Below, one piece after another: positions 25,295 through 37,144 of a stretch of 64,000 nucleotides of DNA. Position 1 is the first letter of the stretch, and each line of letters starts with the position of its first letter. Where the stretch lies: assembly GCA_016868315.1 (NCBI GenBank), contig VGHE01000008.1, positions 1 to 64,000 on the forward strand, written 5' to 3'. This DNA comes from Betaproteobacteria bacterium. GTDB lineage: Bacteria > Bdellovibrionota_B > Oligoflexia > Silvanigrellales > Silvanigrellaceae. The translations under genes were made by a program, and so were the position numbers. The notes beneath the pieces were generated by a model. It made no database searches. It saw only the letters and a program-made list of their open reading frames with translations, and was not told the DNA's origin.

Positions 25295-27139
25295 TCAATT
25301 AATCTGCCGCGGCAAAAGTTCTTCCACAAGCTCATTGAGAGAAGCTGCTGTGGGTTGTTCCAACACGCTTTCATTCCACTTAAACGGCCTACCCCACAAC
25401 ATGCTCGCTTCTCCCTGAACCCCTCGTATTCCAGCAGAGTTTCGGGTGAACTCGTAAGCAGCAAGAATCATGGCGCGGCGGTTAGAACGAAACACCACAT
25501 TGCGTTCTTCAGAAAAGAACCTCGAATGACGCGTAGGCTCTGCGTGGTTGAATAGAACAGGAATGTTCCCAGAACGGCCGCGTAATTGAGAATTCTCCTC
25601 GATGAGCTTGTTTGCAGATGAAATAAATGAACTTAAAGCCGGAACATCGATTTTCGAGGGAAGCAAACCCTGTTGGCTGTTCGATAGCCCTGCAAGGAGC
25701 GACCTCAGATCGCCCGAAGACCGACCACCCAGCTGACTCGAAAGAAACTCACGCAAGGGCGAATCCCCCAGAAGCCCGAGTAAAATCATGTTCGCAAACC
25801 GAGTCATTCCCTCGCCTTCCGAAGTATAAAAATACAAATCCACATTATCAGCGGTGCATTCAGAAAATTGAGCAAGTGTTCCCAAGGCAACCTTCTCAAG
25901 CCAGCCACCAAAACCCAGTAAGCGTTCATTGTGGGACATCCAACTCAAACACAGCCGCGCTGTGGCATCCAAATCAAGGGGAAAGCGCACAAATCCATTC
26001 GGCTCTCCTGATGTCACTGCCAAACTCGAGCCCAGCGCGAGAGTCATTGAGAGAATCCGCTCGGGGGGAAGGAGCGAAGGAAACGAGATATCCTGGGGCT
26101 GCAAAGGATTATTGTTAGGATCGTGGAGAACACCAGCAACCCGACCAGATTGGCTCGGGTTGGTGAAGTAAACCTGATACAGTGTGTCGAGACCGGTAGG
26201 CTCTTGCCAAGAGCCATCCGCCTTTTTTGCCCGACGCGCAGTGCTGTGAACAATCACATTTGATGGAATCTCGATTCTACCCTTCAAGCGTGAATCAAAT
26301 CCCTGGAACGCTTGGTAGACCCTATCAGGATCCGGGAGGAAGAAATCATCCGAAAGAGTTGCAAATAGAGCGTCGAAATTCTCAATATTGCGCAACTGTG
26401 AAACAAATTTAAAAAACAATTTTCTGCGCTGCTGGGGCTCACTTAAGAGCAAGAGACTAGAGTTGCTCTCAATGAATCTATTCCAAGAATCCTGGTGTGT
26501 GAGATGGTTATTGGAAAAATTATCGCTCTGGCTGCGAAAGAGTTTGAAAATCTTGTTTTGAACCTGAATGAGATCCTGGCGTCCATCAGCCGCCATTTTC
26601 TGGCGAGTCTGCAGAAGTGCATCTGCCAAATCAGCTGGCGTTACTCTTATGGCATCTGCAAATTTCGACCACAAAGCACCCACCATCCGCTCGCGCATCC
26701 GGAAGTTGGGCTGCCGCAGCACCTCAGAAAAATCGGCAGTTCGAAAAAAATCAATCACCAAAACAGCCTGCCCAATGATTGATTCAAGATGAGCAATTGC
26801 ATCGGTGGGCTTTGCACGTATGAAGCCGTTGCGCGCACCGGCCACAAGGACATCAAAAGAATCGATGAAGGCCAATGGAGAGTTGAAACGAGGCAGGAAC
26901 AACACAGAGTCAATCACCTGCCCACTTGCCGCAAGCAATTGCGCTGCAAAATACGGCTCAAAAGACCCAGCCTGAGCCAAAGAACGGTTCTCAACGAGGG
27001 CCCGTGCAACGCTCGCCACAATAGCTCCACTCGAACCACCCGAAGCAAACACGGGCTCGGTTCGACTCTCCAGGAGCGCAATGAGCGCAATGCACTGCGT
27101 GAGGCACTCGTAAAATAAACTGCAGCCTGATGCTCTCAA
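25295..27139 (-). CDS. Patatin-like protein, paralogue with degraded 5' end
   Basis: A 614-residue protein with the GGSSGAIVAS nucleophile elbow at residues 34-43. It aligns with the truncated gene at 2547 from SLIALLES onward, and shares the overall plan of the 431-2281 protein. The only available start is TTG at 27139, giving MRASGCSLFYECLTQ with no real signal peptide. Paralogues have a lipoprotein signal followed by LSFHGNGVYFP at this place, so the signal and oxyanion-loop region seem lost or frameshifted. The remaining 580 residues are open. It ends 14 bases from gltD, convergent. Confidence 0.6.
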   Translation of the reverse strand: MRASGCSLFYECLTQCIALIALLESRTEPVFASGGSSGAIVASVARALVENRSLAQAGSFEPYFAAQLLAASGQVIDSVLFLPRFNSPLAFIDSFDVLVAGARNGFIRAKPTDAIAHLESIIGQAVLVIDFFRTADFSEVLRQPNFRMRERMVGALWSKFADAIRVTPADLADALLQTRQKMAADGRQDLIQVQNKIFKLFRSQSDNFSNNHLTHQDSWNRFIESNSSLLLLSEPQQRRKLFFKFVSQLRNIENFDALFATLSDDFFLPDPDRVYQAFQGFDSRLKGRIEIPSNVIVHSTARRAKKADGSWQEPTGLDTLYQVYFTNPSQSGRVAGVLHDPNNNPLQPQDISFPSLLPPERILSMTLALGSSLAVTSGEPNGFVRFPLDLDATARLCLSWMSHNERLLGFGGWLEKVALGTLAQFSECTADNVDLYFYTSEGEGMTRFANMILLGLLGDSPLREFLSSQLGGRSSGDLRSLLAGLSNSQQGLLPSKIDVPALSSFISSANKLIEENSQLRGRSGNIPVLFNHAEPTRHSRFFSEERNVVFRSNRRAMILAAYEFTRNSAGIRGVQGEASMLWGRPFKWNESVLEQPTAASLNELVEELLPRQIN

Positions 27140-27360
27140 GGCAGCGATAGCTCAGAATTGTGTGGATTGAACACTCAATTTGCACTCACATTTTCAGCAT
27201 CTTACATTATATTTTGCAATGAAGTTCACAAATATTGCGCATTAGAGAGCCCATCAACCTAATCACAAAAGGCTACACTTGGAAGATGAGTTTGAGTTTG
27301 GCTATATCGTTTTGAACTCTTGCATCCCTGAGACCGCAATATTTTAGCCAAAGGTACATT

Positions 27361-30132
<2,772 letters not shown>

Positions 30133-30142
30133 ACTTTTTTGT

Positions 30143-31366
30143 TCAGGGCTTGTATATTTCCATTCCACGCATGGGTCCAGAGCTTCTTCCCGGAATTTCT
30201 GGGGTGTTAGTCAGCCCACCAATGAAGAGCAGACTTCCCTGGGAAAGTGGAGTTGCCGTGTGGCCCCATCGCGCGCGCTGCATTTTCGCAGCACTCAAGC
30301 AGTTGACGTCGTCTGCTGTGATAAAGCTACAGCGCTCACTGTCTGCAAGCGGAACTCCGTTTTCAACACCACCCGCAACGAGAAAAGTTCCATCCTGCAA
30401 AAGACTCAGGCTGTGCATTGAACGTGCACGCAGAGTATATCCAACCCTGGCAATCGAACGCTCAACCACATCTAAAACCTCAACAACATTTGAGCCCTTC
30501 ACAAAGTCACTCAACCCGCCTGCAATTAACACACGCCGAGCATCAAGGCGTGTCGCCGTGTGGTAAATCCGGGGTGCAGTCATTTTCAATTTCACGTTCG
30601 AAAACTGCAGTGAGGGAACATCGAACAACTCAATGGAACCCAGAAATGGAGCTGCACTTTCGCGTTCTGATTCACTCGGGGTCGTCTCACCACCAACAAT
30701 GGCAACCGTGTGCTCATTGACCAGGGTTGCCGTGTGATTTGCACGAGGTATTTCTAATCGAGCATCGAGAAGTCTGAAACTGCCCTGGAGGGGATCGTAA
30801 ATTTCTACGGAGTCCTGGGGCTCGTTGGAATCCGTTCCTCCGAAGACCAAGATTCGACCATCGGGCAGCGCAACCGATGCATGGCCACTGCGCTCCTTCA
30901 TCATTTCGGATCCGGGAGTAAACGTATTGGTTGTAGGATCGAAAATATCGGTAGTGGAAATAGCAGTTTCAAAGTCTGTTGAGCCACCCATGAAAAGAAT
31001 GCGGCCATCAGACAATTTCGCGTGAGTTGCAGCACTGCGCAAGGTCGACATCTTCTGCCCTGCAAAGCGTACCCGCTGATCGGAGATTTTCAGTACCTCT
31101 GAGCTATTCTCTCCACCAAAGTCACCCCAGGCTCCGCCCGCCACCAACACACGACCGTCGTTCAGAAGCTCTACATTGTGTCCGGAGCGGCCATAAGTGA
31201 GCAACTGTGGCAGTTTTACAAACCGCCCGTCATTCGAAACTCTCCTTTGCACAATATCCGCGAATGCAGAGATCGGTTGCAAGACAAAAAGAAGTGTCAA
31301 CAAGAAAACCTGAGTCACTCTTTTTCCCGGAGGGTTACTCATGTGAATACGGATTTTCGCTGTCAT
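30143..31366 (-). CDS. Secreted Kelch-repeat beta-propeller protein
   Basis: A 407-residue exported protein with a signal peptide (TQVFLLTLLFVLQPISAFA). It has six to seven Kelch blades, each with a DGRVLVAGG-type strand (LNDGRVLVAGG, LSDGRILFMGG, LPDGRILVFGG, VNEHTVAIVGG, LDARRVLIAGG, LQDGTFLVAGG). Such propellers are protein or glycan-binding scaffolds; no galactose-oxidase copper ligands are seen. ATG at 31366 is favoured because it overlaps the upstream stop as TAATG with GAGG 12 bases before, while ATG at 31342 is possible. It is coupled to the small secreted protein upstream. Confidence 0.85.
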   Translation of the reverse strand: MTAKIRIHMSNPPGKRVTQVFLLTLLFVLQPISAFADIVQRRVSNDGRFVKLPQLLTYGRSGHNVELLNDGRVLVAGGAWGDFGGENSSEVLKISDQRVRFAGQKMSTLRSAATHAKLSDGRILFMGGSTDFETAISTTDIFDPTTNTFTPGSEMMKERSGHASVALPDGRILVFGGTDSNEPQDSVEIYDPLQGSFRLLDARLEIPRANHTATLVNEHTVAIVGGETTPSESERESAAPFLGSIELFDVPSLQFSNVKLKMTAPRIYHTATRLDARRVLIAGGLSDFVKGSNVVEVLDVVERSIARVGYTLRARSMHSLSLLQDGTFLVAGGVENGVPLADSERCSFITADDVNCLSAAKMQRARWGHTATPLSQGSLLFIGGLTNTPEIPGRSSGPMRGMEIYKP

Positions 31367-31905
31367 TACTGACAAACAGCCTCAAATGCGACCTGATCGA
31401 CCCAGCTTCCAAACATCACACCCAAACGCTGCGAATAGTCGAATTTGATTTTTCCGGAGTTAATGTCGAATTCCACCTCGTGCAGCGCAATTTGACCCTT
31501 CCTCGAATTTTCAGGGTATTGTGTGCGGTGGCTTTCCATGAAGAGCTGTGAACCATTAAATTCAACAACACTGTAATCCATGGGTGAACGAAAATTATGC
31601 CTTCCGTTGGGGCTATTGAATGTGTAGTGGACCTTCATTCCTGCGGCATTGGTGTAACTAAAGTTACTGAAATACCAGGGAATCAAATCTCCTCCAAATG
31701 CACCCCCGCTTTTCTTCACCACACTCAAGCAAATTTCAATGTCGCGTAGTTCTGCACCCGTGACAAAATCGGTTGTGCTTGTAATTTTGCATGATTTGAT
31801 AAGGCTATTCTTACTCTGTTCGCCACTCGTACAGGGTGATGCAAAAACTGTTGCTGGAAGAAAAACTGAGAGGATCGCTAAAGCAAAACGACTCGACAAT
31901 TTCAT
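31366..31905 (-). CDS. Small secreted protein of unknown function (179 aa)
   Basis: A 179-residue exported protein with a signal peptide cleaved after VFASP or nearby. I do not recognise a family. The body is beta-rich, with four cysteines (in SPCTSG, KSCKI, EICLSV and the final AVCQ) that could form two disulfides. ATG at 31905 follows AGGTG, and an upstream frame extension is rejected since the signal begins here. Its stop overlaps the start of the Kelch protein (TAATG), so the two are translated as a unit and may act together in the periplasm. Confidence 0.7.
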   Translation of the reverse strand: MKLSSRFALAILSVFLPATVFASPCTSGEQSKNSLIKSCKITSTTDFVTGAELRDIEICLSVVKKSGGAFGGDLIPWYFSNFSYTNAAGMKVHYTFNSPNGRHNFRSPMDYSVVEFNGSQLFMESHRTQYPENSRKGQIALHEVEFDINSGKIKFDYSQRLGVMFGSWVDQVAFEAVCQ

Positions 31906-32081
31906 AAATTCACCTCGACCTAATTTTGTACATATAGTTACGAAGTAGATTAGATTTGTCAAATTTCAGTGCAGTTCAATCCACAAATGAACAAAAGAAT
32001 TTGAAAAAATTCAGTAAGCTCGGCTCAGAAGGAGCTCTGTAAACCTATCGAGTTCTGTAGCTCGAGCTTGTACCGTTCAAT

Positions 32082-33169
32082 TTATTTCGATGCATCCTCA
32101 TTGAATGATGTTAGCTCTGGTAGGCCAGTCATTTCCAGAATAGCTTTTCCCTTGAGGTAACCTGCGTAGGGTGCTGCTCCCTTCAGCTGGCTGTAAGAGA
32201 GCTTCGGAACTGATGCAGAAAAGGTCGTCAATGCGGTGCATTCCGAGGCCGATTTTGCTGCAAGATCCCCTGCGCCCGCACACAAGGTCACCTCAGCATC
32301 ATTACACTCTTGAGCCGTGGCATCATTGCCACCGCCCGTTCCAGCCTCATGGAAGCGCCCAATACCGGACACAAGTGTTGAGGAAGCCTTAAGACGCACA
32401 CCGCAGCCGAGACCGGAGTTTGGCTCCTCGGAGTCATTGATGCCGTTCATGCGACCCGTTCCGCCCACAGCCATTTCAAAATTGGAGCTCGCTTTATCAC
32501 CCAGAATGTACATCCAAGAGCTGTGCTGCTTTGCAGTGTCTGTGACAGATGGTTTGGGAAGCACGATCTGCCACACTTCTGCCTTGGTGCTTGCGTCGTC
32601 GACTTTTCCAAGCACAACCATTGTGGGAATGGTGTCGTCACCGGCCTTCTGCAACTCCGCAACGTAGGAAAAACCATCCTTGCGCCCAAAAAGGACAGTG
32701 AGAGTACCTCCACCTGATTGCGACATAACCTCTTTGCACGAAAACCAAAAAGACGCGCTTCCGGTCAGTGTGTTGCTGCTATCGGGCAAGCCACTCAGAG
32801 CCCATTGTTTGGCAGATTCGGTCACGCACTTACGCGGAGAATCTTGATGACGCGAATCGAGCTCGGCAAGTCTGCCATCGACCATCTTTAAGCGGTACAT
32901 AAAATCCGTTGGACCTGGACTGAAAATACGGCTCTTCACCTCTGCAAGTTCCTGACCTGCCGCAGCCAAACCCAGCCCGGAGGTCAAGCTTGAAGCAGCT
33001 GAACCAGAAGCAAGACCTGTCGGAGCACTTGCTTTCACAGGAACAAGAAGCTGACCCAATCCAATAGGACTACCTTTGACTTGGACTTCTTGCCGCACGA
33101 CAACACACCAGCATCAAGAACGGAAAAACAAACGACAGTCGCAACAGAGGTAGAATTTCTCAAAAGCAT
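32082..33169 (-). pseudogene. Predicted lipoprotein with a frameshift after the signal
   Basis: Function unknown. An ATG at 33169 with GGAG upstream opens a lipoprotein signal with lipobox VLSC (Cys25, then GK). About ten codons later the frame is wrong. The rest of the protein, over 320 residues from GSPIGLGQLLVPV onward, is one base out. One added A in GGCAAGAAG (about 33090) would restore a continuous protein. The mature part has glycine- and serine-rich segments and cysteines near KCVTE, SCKEV, LGCGV, QECND, TLCAG and SECTA. As sequenced the main frame could start only at GTG inside the lipobox region, without a signal. Confidence 0.6.
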
Positions 33170-33371
33170 GGCAACACTCCGCATTCAATGTGGTTTGAAA
33201 GACAATAATCGGAACCCACAAATCATTCAAAGTGATTTTGAGAAATAGCAGGGAAGTCAAAATATCGAGCCTTTATAGGGCGCAAGATCTCGCGCGGAAG
33301 CAAATGCCCCTCACGCAGATGAGCCTCCCGCGCTTGCGGTGATGACTTGTTTCAGTTCAATAAACGAGCGC

Positions 33372-34757
33372 CTAGCCACGCACTCCGCTGCGCTGCTGGG
33401 AACCGGAACCACCTGGGCGTGATTGCGATCCGCCCTGGCGCTGCTGAGATCCACCCTGGCGAGGTTGAGATCCGCCCTGGCGAGGTTGAGATCCGCCCTG
33501 GCGAGGTTGAGATCCGCCCTGGCGCTGCTGAGATCCACCCTGGCGTGAGTTGCCTCGCGCGCCCCTGTTTTGCTGTTGAACGGGTGGACGCATTTTCGAG
33601 TTTTGCGCTCCATCGGAGTGGAACGGTTGATCTAAGACAACCGGAACAGACTTCTTGATAACTTTTTCAATCAGTCTCAGGTAAGCAATTTCCTCGGCTT
33701 CACAAAAAGAAATAGCCACGCCTGAAGTACCCGCGCGTGCCGTACGGCCAATGCGATGAACATAAGTTTCGGGCTCATTCGGAAGCTCGTAGTTAATCAC
33801 ATGAGTGATTTCGTCCACATCTATACCACGTGCTGCGATGTCGGTTGCAATCAGTGCACGGAGCCGACCCGCTTTAAAATCACTGAGCGCGTTCTGGCGT
33901 GCGGACTGCGATTTGTTGCCGTGAATGGCTTTCGAAGCGACTCCAGCCTGAGCAAGAAACTCGGCCACTTTGTTGGCACCGTGCTTGGTGCGCGTGAAAA
34001 TTATGACCCGCTTTAACGCCTTGTCTGCGAAAAGGTGGGCGAGTAACTCGCGTTTCTGAGCCTTGTCTACGAACATAACACTTTGCTGAATGAGTTCAGC
34101 CGTAGACGATGGCGGTGTTACCGCAACCTTAACGGGGTTCACCAAAATTGCGTTCACAAGCCTATCAGTTTCGGGAGCCATGCTCGCCGAGAAAAGCAAG
34201 TTGTGACGTTTTTTTGGTAGCAGTGCGAGAATCTTGCGAATGTCGTGAATGAAGCCCATGTCGAGCATGCGATCTGCTTCATCGAGCACAAATGCATCAA
34301 CCGCATCCAATTTCACATATCCCTGGCTCAAAAGATCGAGAAGACGTCCCGGCGTTGCAACCAACACATCAGCACCGGCGCTCAGGCTCTGCACCTGGGG
34401 AACCTGACTGACACCTCCAAATGCCAGCGCCAATTTGACGCGGAGCGATGCACCGTAGGTTTGAAAGCTCTCGTGCACCTGAATGGCAAGTTCACGCGTT
34501 GGAGTCAGAACCAGCACGCGCACATGCTTTGGAACAAGACGTTTTGGATTTTCAACCAGGGTCTGCAGCAACGGCAGAGAGAATGCTGCCGTCTTGCCTG
34601 TTCCCGTTTGGGCAATACCAAGCAGGTCTCTGCCCTCAAGCAAATGGGGAATAACCTGTTTTTGTATGGGAGTCGGATGCACATACCCACTGCGCTGCAC
34701 AGATTTCAGCAACGGTTCAATCAGCTTGAGGTCGGCAAAAGTTGAATTGGTGTTCAA
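33372..34757 (-). CDS. rhlE: DEAD-box RNA helicase, RhlE-like
   Basis: A 461-residue ATP-dependent RNA helicase. Motifs in order: Q-motif GYVHPTPIQKQ, motif I AQTGTGKT, PTRELA, TPGR, DEAD (VLDEADRML), SAS, then in the second domain IFTRTKHGANKVAEF, ATDIAARGID and YVHRIGRTARAG. The C-terminus is a run of RQGGSQP/Q heptads typical of RNA-binding basic tails. Homology to RhlE begins at STFADL, so the TTG at 34757 with AAAGGA upstream is preferred over the TTG at 34787. It follows a DbpA-like helicase on the same strand, 72 bases away. Confidence 0.9.
   Translation of the reverse strand: MNTNSTFADLKLIEPLLKSVQRSGYVHPTPIQKQVIPHLLEGRDLLGIAQTGTGKTAAFSLPLLQTLVENPKRLVPKHVRVLVLTPTRELAIQVHESFQTYGASLRVKLALAFGGVSQVPQVQSLSAGADVLVATPGRLLDLLSQGYVKLDAVDAFVLDEADRMLDMGFIHDIRKILALLPKKRHNLLFSASMAPETDRLVNAILVNPVKVAVTPPSSTAELIQQSVMFVDKAQKRELLAHLFADKALKRVIIFTRTKHGANKVAEFLAQAGVASKAIHGNKSQSARQNALSDFKAGRLRALIATDIAARGIDVDEITHVINYELPNEPETYVHRIGRTARAGTSGVAISFCEAEEIAYLRLIEKVIKKSVPVVLDQPFHSDGAQNSKMRPPVQQQNRGARGNSRQGGSQQRQGGSQPRQGGSQPRQGGSQPRQGGSQQRQGGSQSRPGGSGSQQRSGVRG
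33408..33552 (-). repeat. In-frame 21-bp tandem repeat in the helicase tail
   Basis: About six 21-base units encode RQGGSQP or RQGGSQQ heptads. Neighbouring units differ by few bases, mainly GAGGTTGAG versus GCTGCTGAG on the plus strand. Near-identical units suggest recent slippage, so copy number may vary between strains without breaking the frame. Confidence 0.8.
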
Positions 34758-34828
34758 AGAGAATCCTTTATTATCGGTTGGTAGCAATTCGAGGCGCTTG
34801 CCCCGAATGCTTTCAGGATAACGAATTT

Positions 34829-36313
34829 TCAGCGTGTTGAAAGTCCACGAGCACGAGGTGCTGCTAAAACACTCGCCTCACTTGCTTTCACAGACAGGTT
34901 CTTGATTTTGATGGCAGCCAGGCGCTTCAGAACACTTTGCGCATGCGCTTCTGCCACTTCAATATGTGTAAAATGATCAAATATAAAAATTCCACCCACG
35001 TCATCGCGGCTCAAACCAAGTTGCTGGGTCAGAGCACCCAAAATATCGCCCGGGCGAAGCTTGCTCGATTTTCCACGATTGATGTGAATTTTCGTAAACT
35101 CGCGCACCGCTGCAGCTACTACGCTCTGAGAAGTTGTCGAGCTCGAGGCAATAGCTTCCGCGGGCTTAAAAACACTGAGCCGAATATCAGTCCCAATGAG
35201 TAAGTCTGAGAGAAATTTTTTCGACTGCGCAGTGCACAAACTAATTGTCCACCCACTTCTACCGGCGCGCCCGGTGCGCCCGGAGCGGTGCAGATACTCC
35301 TGCTGCGTTGAGGGAAGCTCAAAATGAACGACCACCGAAAGTTCAGACACGTCGATTCCTCGGGCTGCCAGATTAGTGGCGACGAGATACTTAATTCCAC
35401 CCGACTTGAAGTGCCTCAGGATCGTAGCTCGTTCGATTTGTCCGAGTTCTCCCGACAATCCCACCGCTGACAATCCCTGAGCTTGAAGAAACTCTGCGAC
35501 CTTCTGCACTGACTCTCGGGTCTCACAAAACACAATCCCAGATTGAGTTTCTGACGCAATGTGTCCCAGCAGTTCTCCGAGCGCCTCGATGCGCCCTATA
35601 CCGGCTGGAACGAGAGAGACTTGATGCAGTGCAACCGGGTTCTGTGAGCCGGAATAACTGCCGATGCTCAATGCATCGCTCGTCCGCACATCGACGCGCG
35701 TTCCGCGGTGCACCAGACGATTTTGTAGTCGGCTTTGCCCCTCTGATTCGGTGGCAGAAAACAGAGCTGCTTGAACGCGATTTGGCAGGCGATCGCAGAT
35801 CATTTTGACCTGTGCCTCGAACCCCATGCCCACCATGAGGTCGGCTTCATCTAAGACAATCGCCTTCAGTGAAGATATCTTGAGAACCTCTTGCTCAATC
35901 AATTCGAGAGCACGCCCTGGAGTTGCAACAACTACAGCTGGGTTCTTCAGAATCTCTGCCTTTTGGGTTTCTGCCTTTTGTCCACCAAACACACCGCGCA
36001 CCTGTAAATGCTTCCCATCGCTCTGGACGAGGCATTGAGCGACTTGGGTGGCAACTTGTGCAATTTGAGCGCCCAATTCGCGCGTAGGAGCGAGCACGAG
36101 CAACTGCGTGGTTGCCTCAGCTGCATTCAGGCGCTCCATCAAGGGAATAAGAAACGCGAGTGTCTTACCGGAGCCTGTGGGAGAAAGCGCAAGCACCGAC
36201 TCACCACGCGCCAAAATCTGTATCGCTTCCTGCTGGATTGGAGTTGCGTTCTGAAAACCGAGAGATTTCAAAACAGGATGAAGCTGGGGCGGGTCAATAA
36301 TGTCAAGAGTCAT
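34829..36313 (-). CDS. dbpA: DEAD-box RNA helicase, DbpA-like
   Basis: A 494-residue helicase with motif I SPTGSGKT, PTRELGAQ, TPGRALEL, DEAD (VLDEADLMVGMG), SAT, then VFCETRESVQKVAEF, ATNLAARGID and YLHRSGRTGRAGRSG. The last 70 residues (KLRPGDILGALTQQLGLS, then GGIFIFDHFTHIEV) match the DbpA RNA-binding domain, which targets 23S rRNA helix 92 in E. coli. A role in large-subunit assembly is therefore expected. ATG at 36313 lacks a strong ribosome-binding site. It is upstream of the RhlE-like gene and may share its transcript. Confidence 0.9.
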   Translation of the reverse strand: MTLDIIDPPQLHPVLKSLGFQNATPIQQEAIQILARGESVLALSPTGSGKTLAFLIPLMERLNAAEATTQLLVLAPTRELGAQIAQVATQVAQCLVQSDGKHLQVRGVFGGQKAETQKAEILKNPAVVVATPGRALELIEQEVLKISSLKAIVLDEADLMVGMGFEAQVKMICDRLPNRVQAALFSATESEGQSRLQNRLVHRGTRVDVRTSDALSIGSYSGSQNPVALHQVSLVPAGIGRIEALGELLGHIASETQSGIVFCETRESVQKVAEFLQAQGLSAVGLSGELGQIERATILRHFKSGGIKYLVATNLAARGIDVSELSVVVHFELPSTQQEYLHRSGRTGRAGRSGWTISLCTAQSKKFLSDLLIGTDIRLSVFKPAEAIASSSTTSQSVVAAAVREFTKIHINRGKSSKLRPGDILGALTQQLGLSRDDVGGIFIFDHFTHIEVAEAHAQSVLKRLAAIKIKNLSVKASEASVLAAPRARGLSTR

Positions 36314-36563
36314 CGGGGTACCTGCGGCCTGAGAGTCCGACGAGGTACGTAGAGAGTTTTACTGGCAAAAGATACCTCTATTTTGACCGAAGTGAGGTTT
36401 CAGTGGGGGCATCGGATCGTTTTCAGTCTCCTTGTATTCATTCAAAAAATGAATCTTAGGATATTCTTTTTTTGTCTATTCAGGCGAGCATTGAGCATGT
36501 CTAAAAACGATAACATTCCAAAATTAATGATAAATATACCTTGGCACACCCCCTGCTTCCCAG

Positions 36564-36595
36564 CTCCTTGTGAGGATTAACTCACGAGCAAGGAG
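36564..36595 (+). promoter_or_regulatory. Hairpin masking the ribosome-binding site
   Basis: CTCCTTG at 36564-36570 is the exact complement of CAAGGAG at 36589-36595, which is the ribosome-binding site of the gene at 36602. An inner TGAG/CTCA pair extends the stem, with a four-base CGAG bulge. The folded leader would hide the Shine-Dalgarno sequence. Confidence 0.5.
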
Positions 36596-36601
36596 ACTTC
36601 C

Positions 36602-37111
36602 ATGGTTAGAAAACTCTGTGCAACTCTAACAGCACTACTTTCGCTCGCCACATTCAATGGAGCACTGGCACATGGAAGCGATAACCCGTCGCAAGACGTT
36701 CGCAGCCTTCAGGGCCCTTACATCGCGATCAAGCCACCCGTGTTACTTTCCGCGGGCATTGATGTCGGAACCTACGCGGGCGAAAGCATGGCCTACGGCT
36801 TCACAGCTGATATTGATTCATACGTTGTTATGGCGACAGTATTTGCTGGCCCTTATGTAAGATTCTACAACGGCAACAGCTTCTATTTTCAAAGCGCCTT
36901 GGGAATCGGCTCGAACAGCCGCTACCGTAAGTTGCTCAGTGCCGAGCTCCACGGCACCATCGGAAACGAATGGCTGTTTGATTCAGGCTTCATCATTGGC
37001 GGCGAATGGATTGGCATTAAGATGGCTAAAAGCATCGAGGGGGGCGAAACCTTCAGCGACAAGTTTGTCATCCCAACGCTGCCCAAGCTGCGCATCGGAT
37101 ACTCTTGGTAA
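36602..37111 (+). CDS. Small outer-membrane beta-barrel protein
   Basis: A 169-residue exported protein with signal peptide ending FNGALAHG. Beta-strand pattern dominates, and the last residue is Trp, as in many barrel proteins recognised by the BAM complex. Segments RFYNGNSFYFQSALG and IGNEWLFDSGFIIGGEWIGI recur in the protein encoded at 45051-46006 (GGNSFYSTGGL, IGNRWNLGRFVIGAEWVGI). The two are therefore paralogues of a small barrel family I cannot name. ATG follows AAGGAG by seven bases, and that site sits in a hairpin. It stands alone, opposite the helicases. Confidence 0.75.
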   Translation: MVRKLCATLTALLSLATFNGALAHGSDNPSQDVRSLQGPYIAIKPPVLLSAGIDVGTYAGESMAYGFTADIDSYVVMATVFAGPYVRFYNGNSFYFQSALGIGSNSRYRKLLSAELHGTIGNEWLFDSGFIIGGEWIGIKMAKSIEGGETFSDKFVIPTLPKLRIGYSW

Positions 37112-37144
37112 GCTTCAAGAACTCAATGACAGGAGCAAGCCCCC

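Noticed and set aside
33060-33110. Programmed -1 frameshift in the lipoprotein at 32082-33169
   Set aside because: No X-XXY-YYZ slippery heptamer or downstream pseudoknot is visible; a one-base deletion is simpler.
33408-33552. Possible CRISPR-like array
   Set aside because: Units are 21 bp, contiguous and in frame with the helicase tail, with no spacers.
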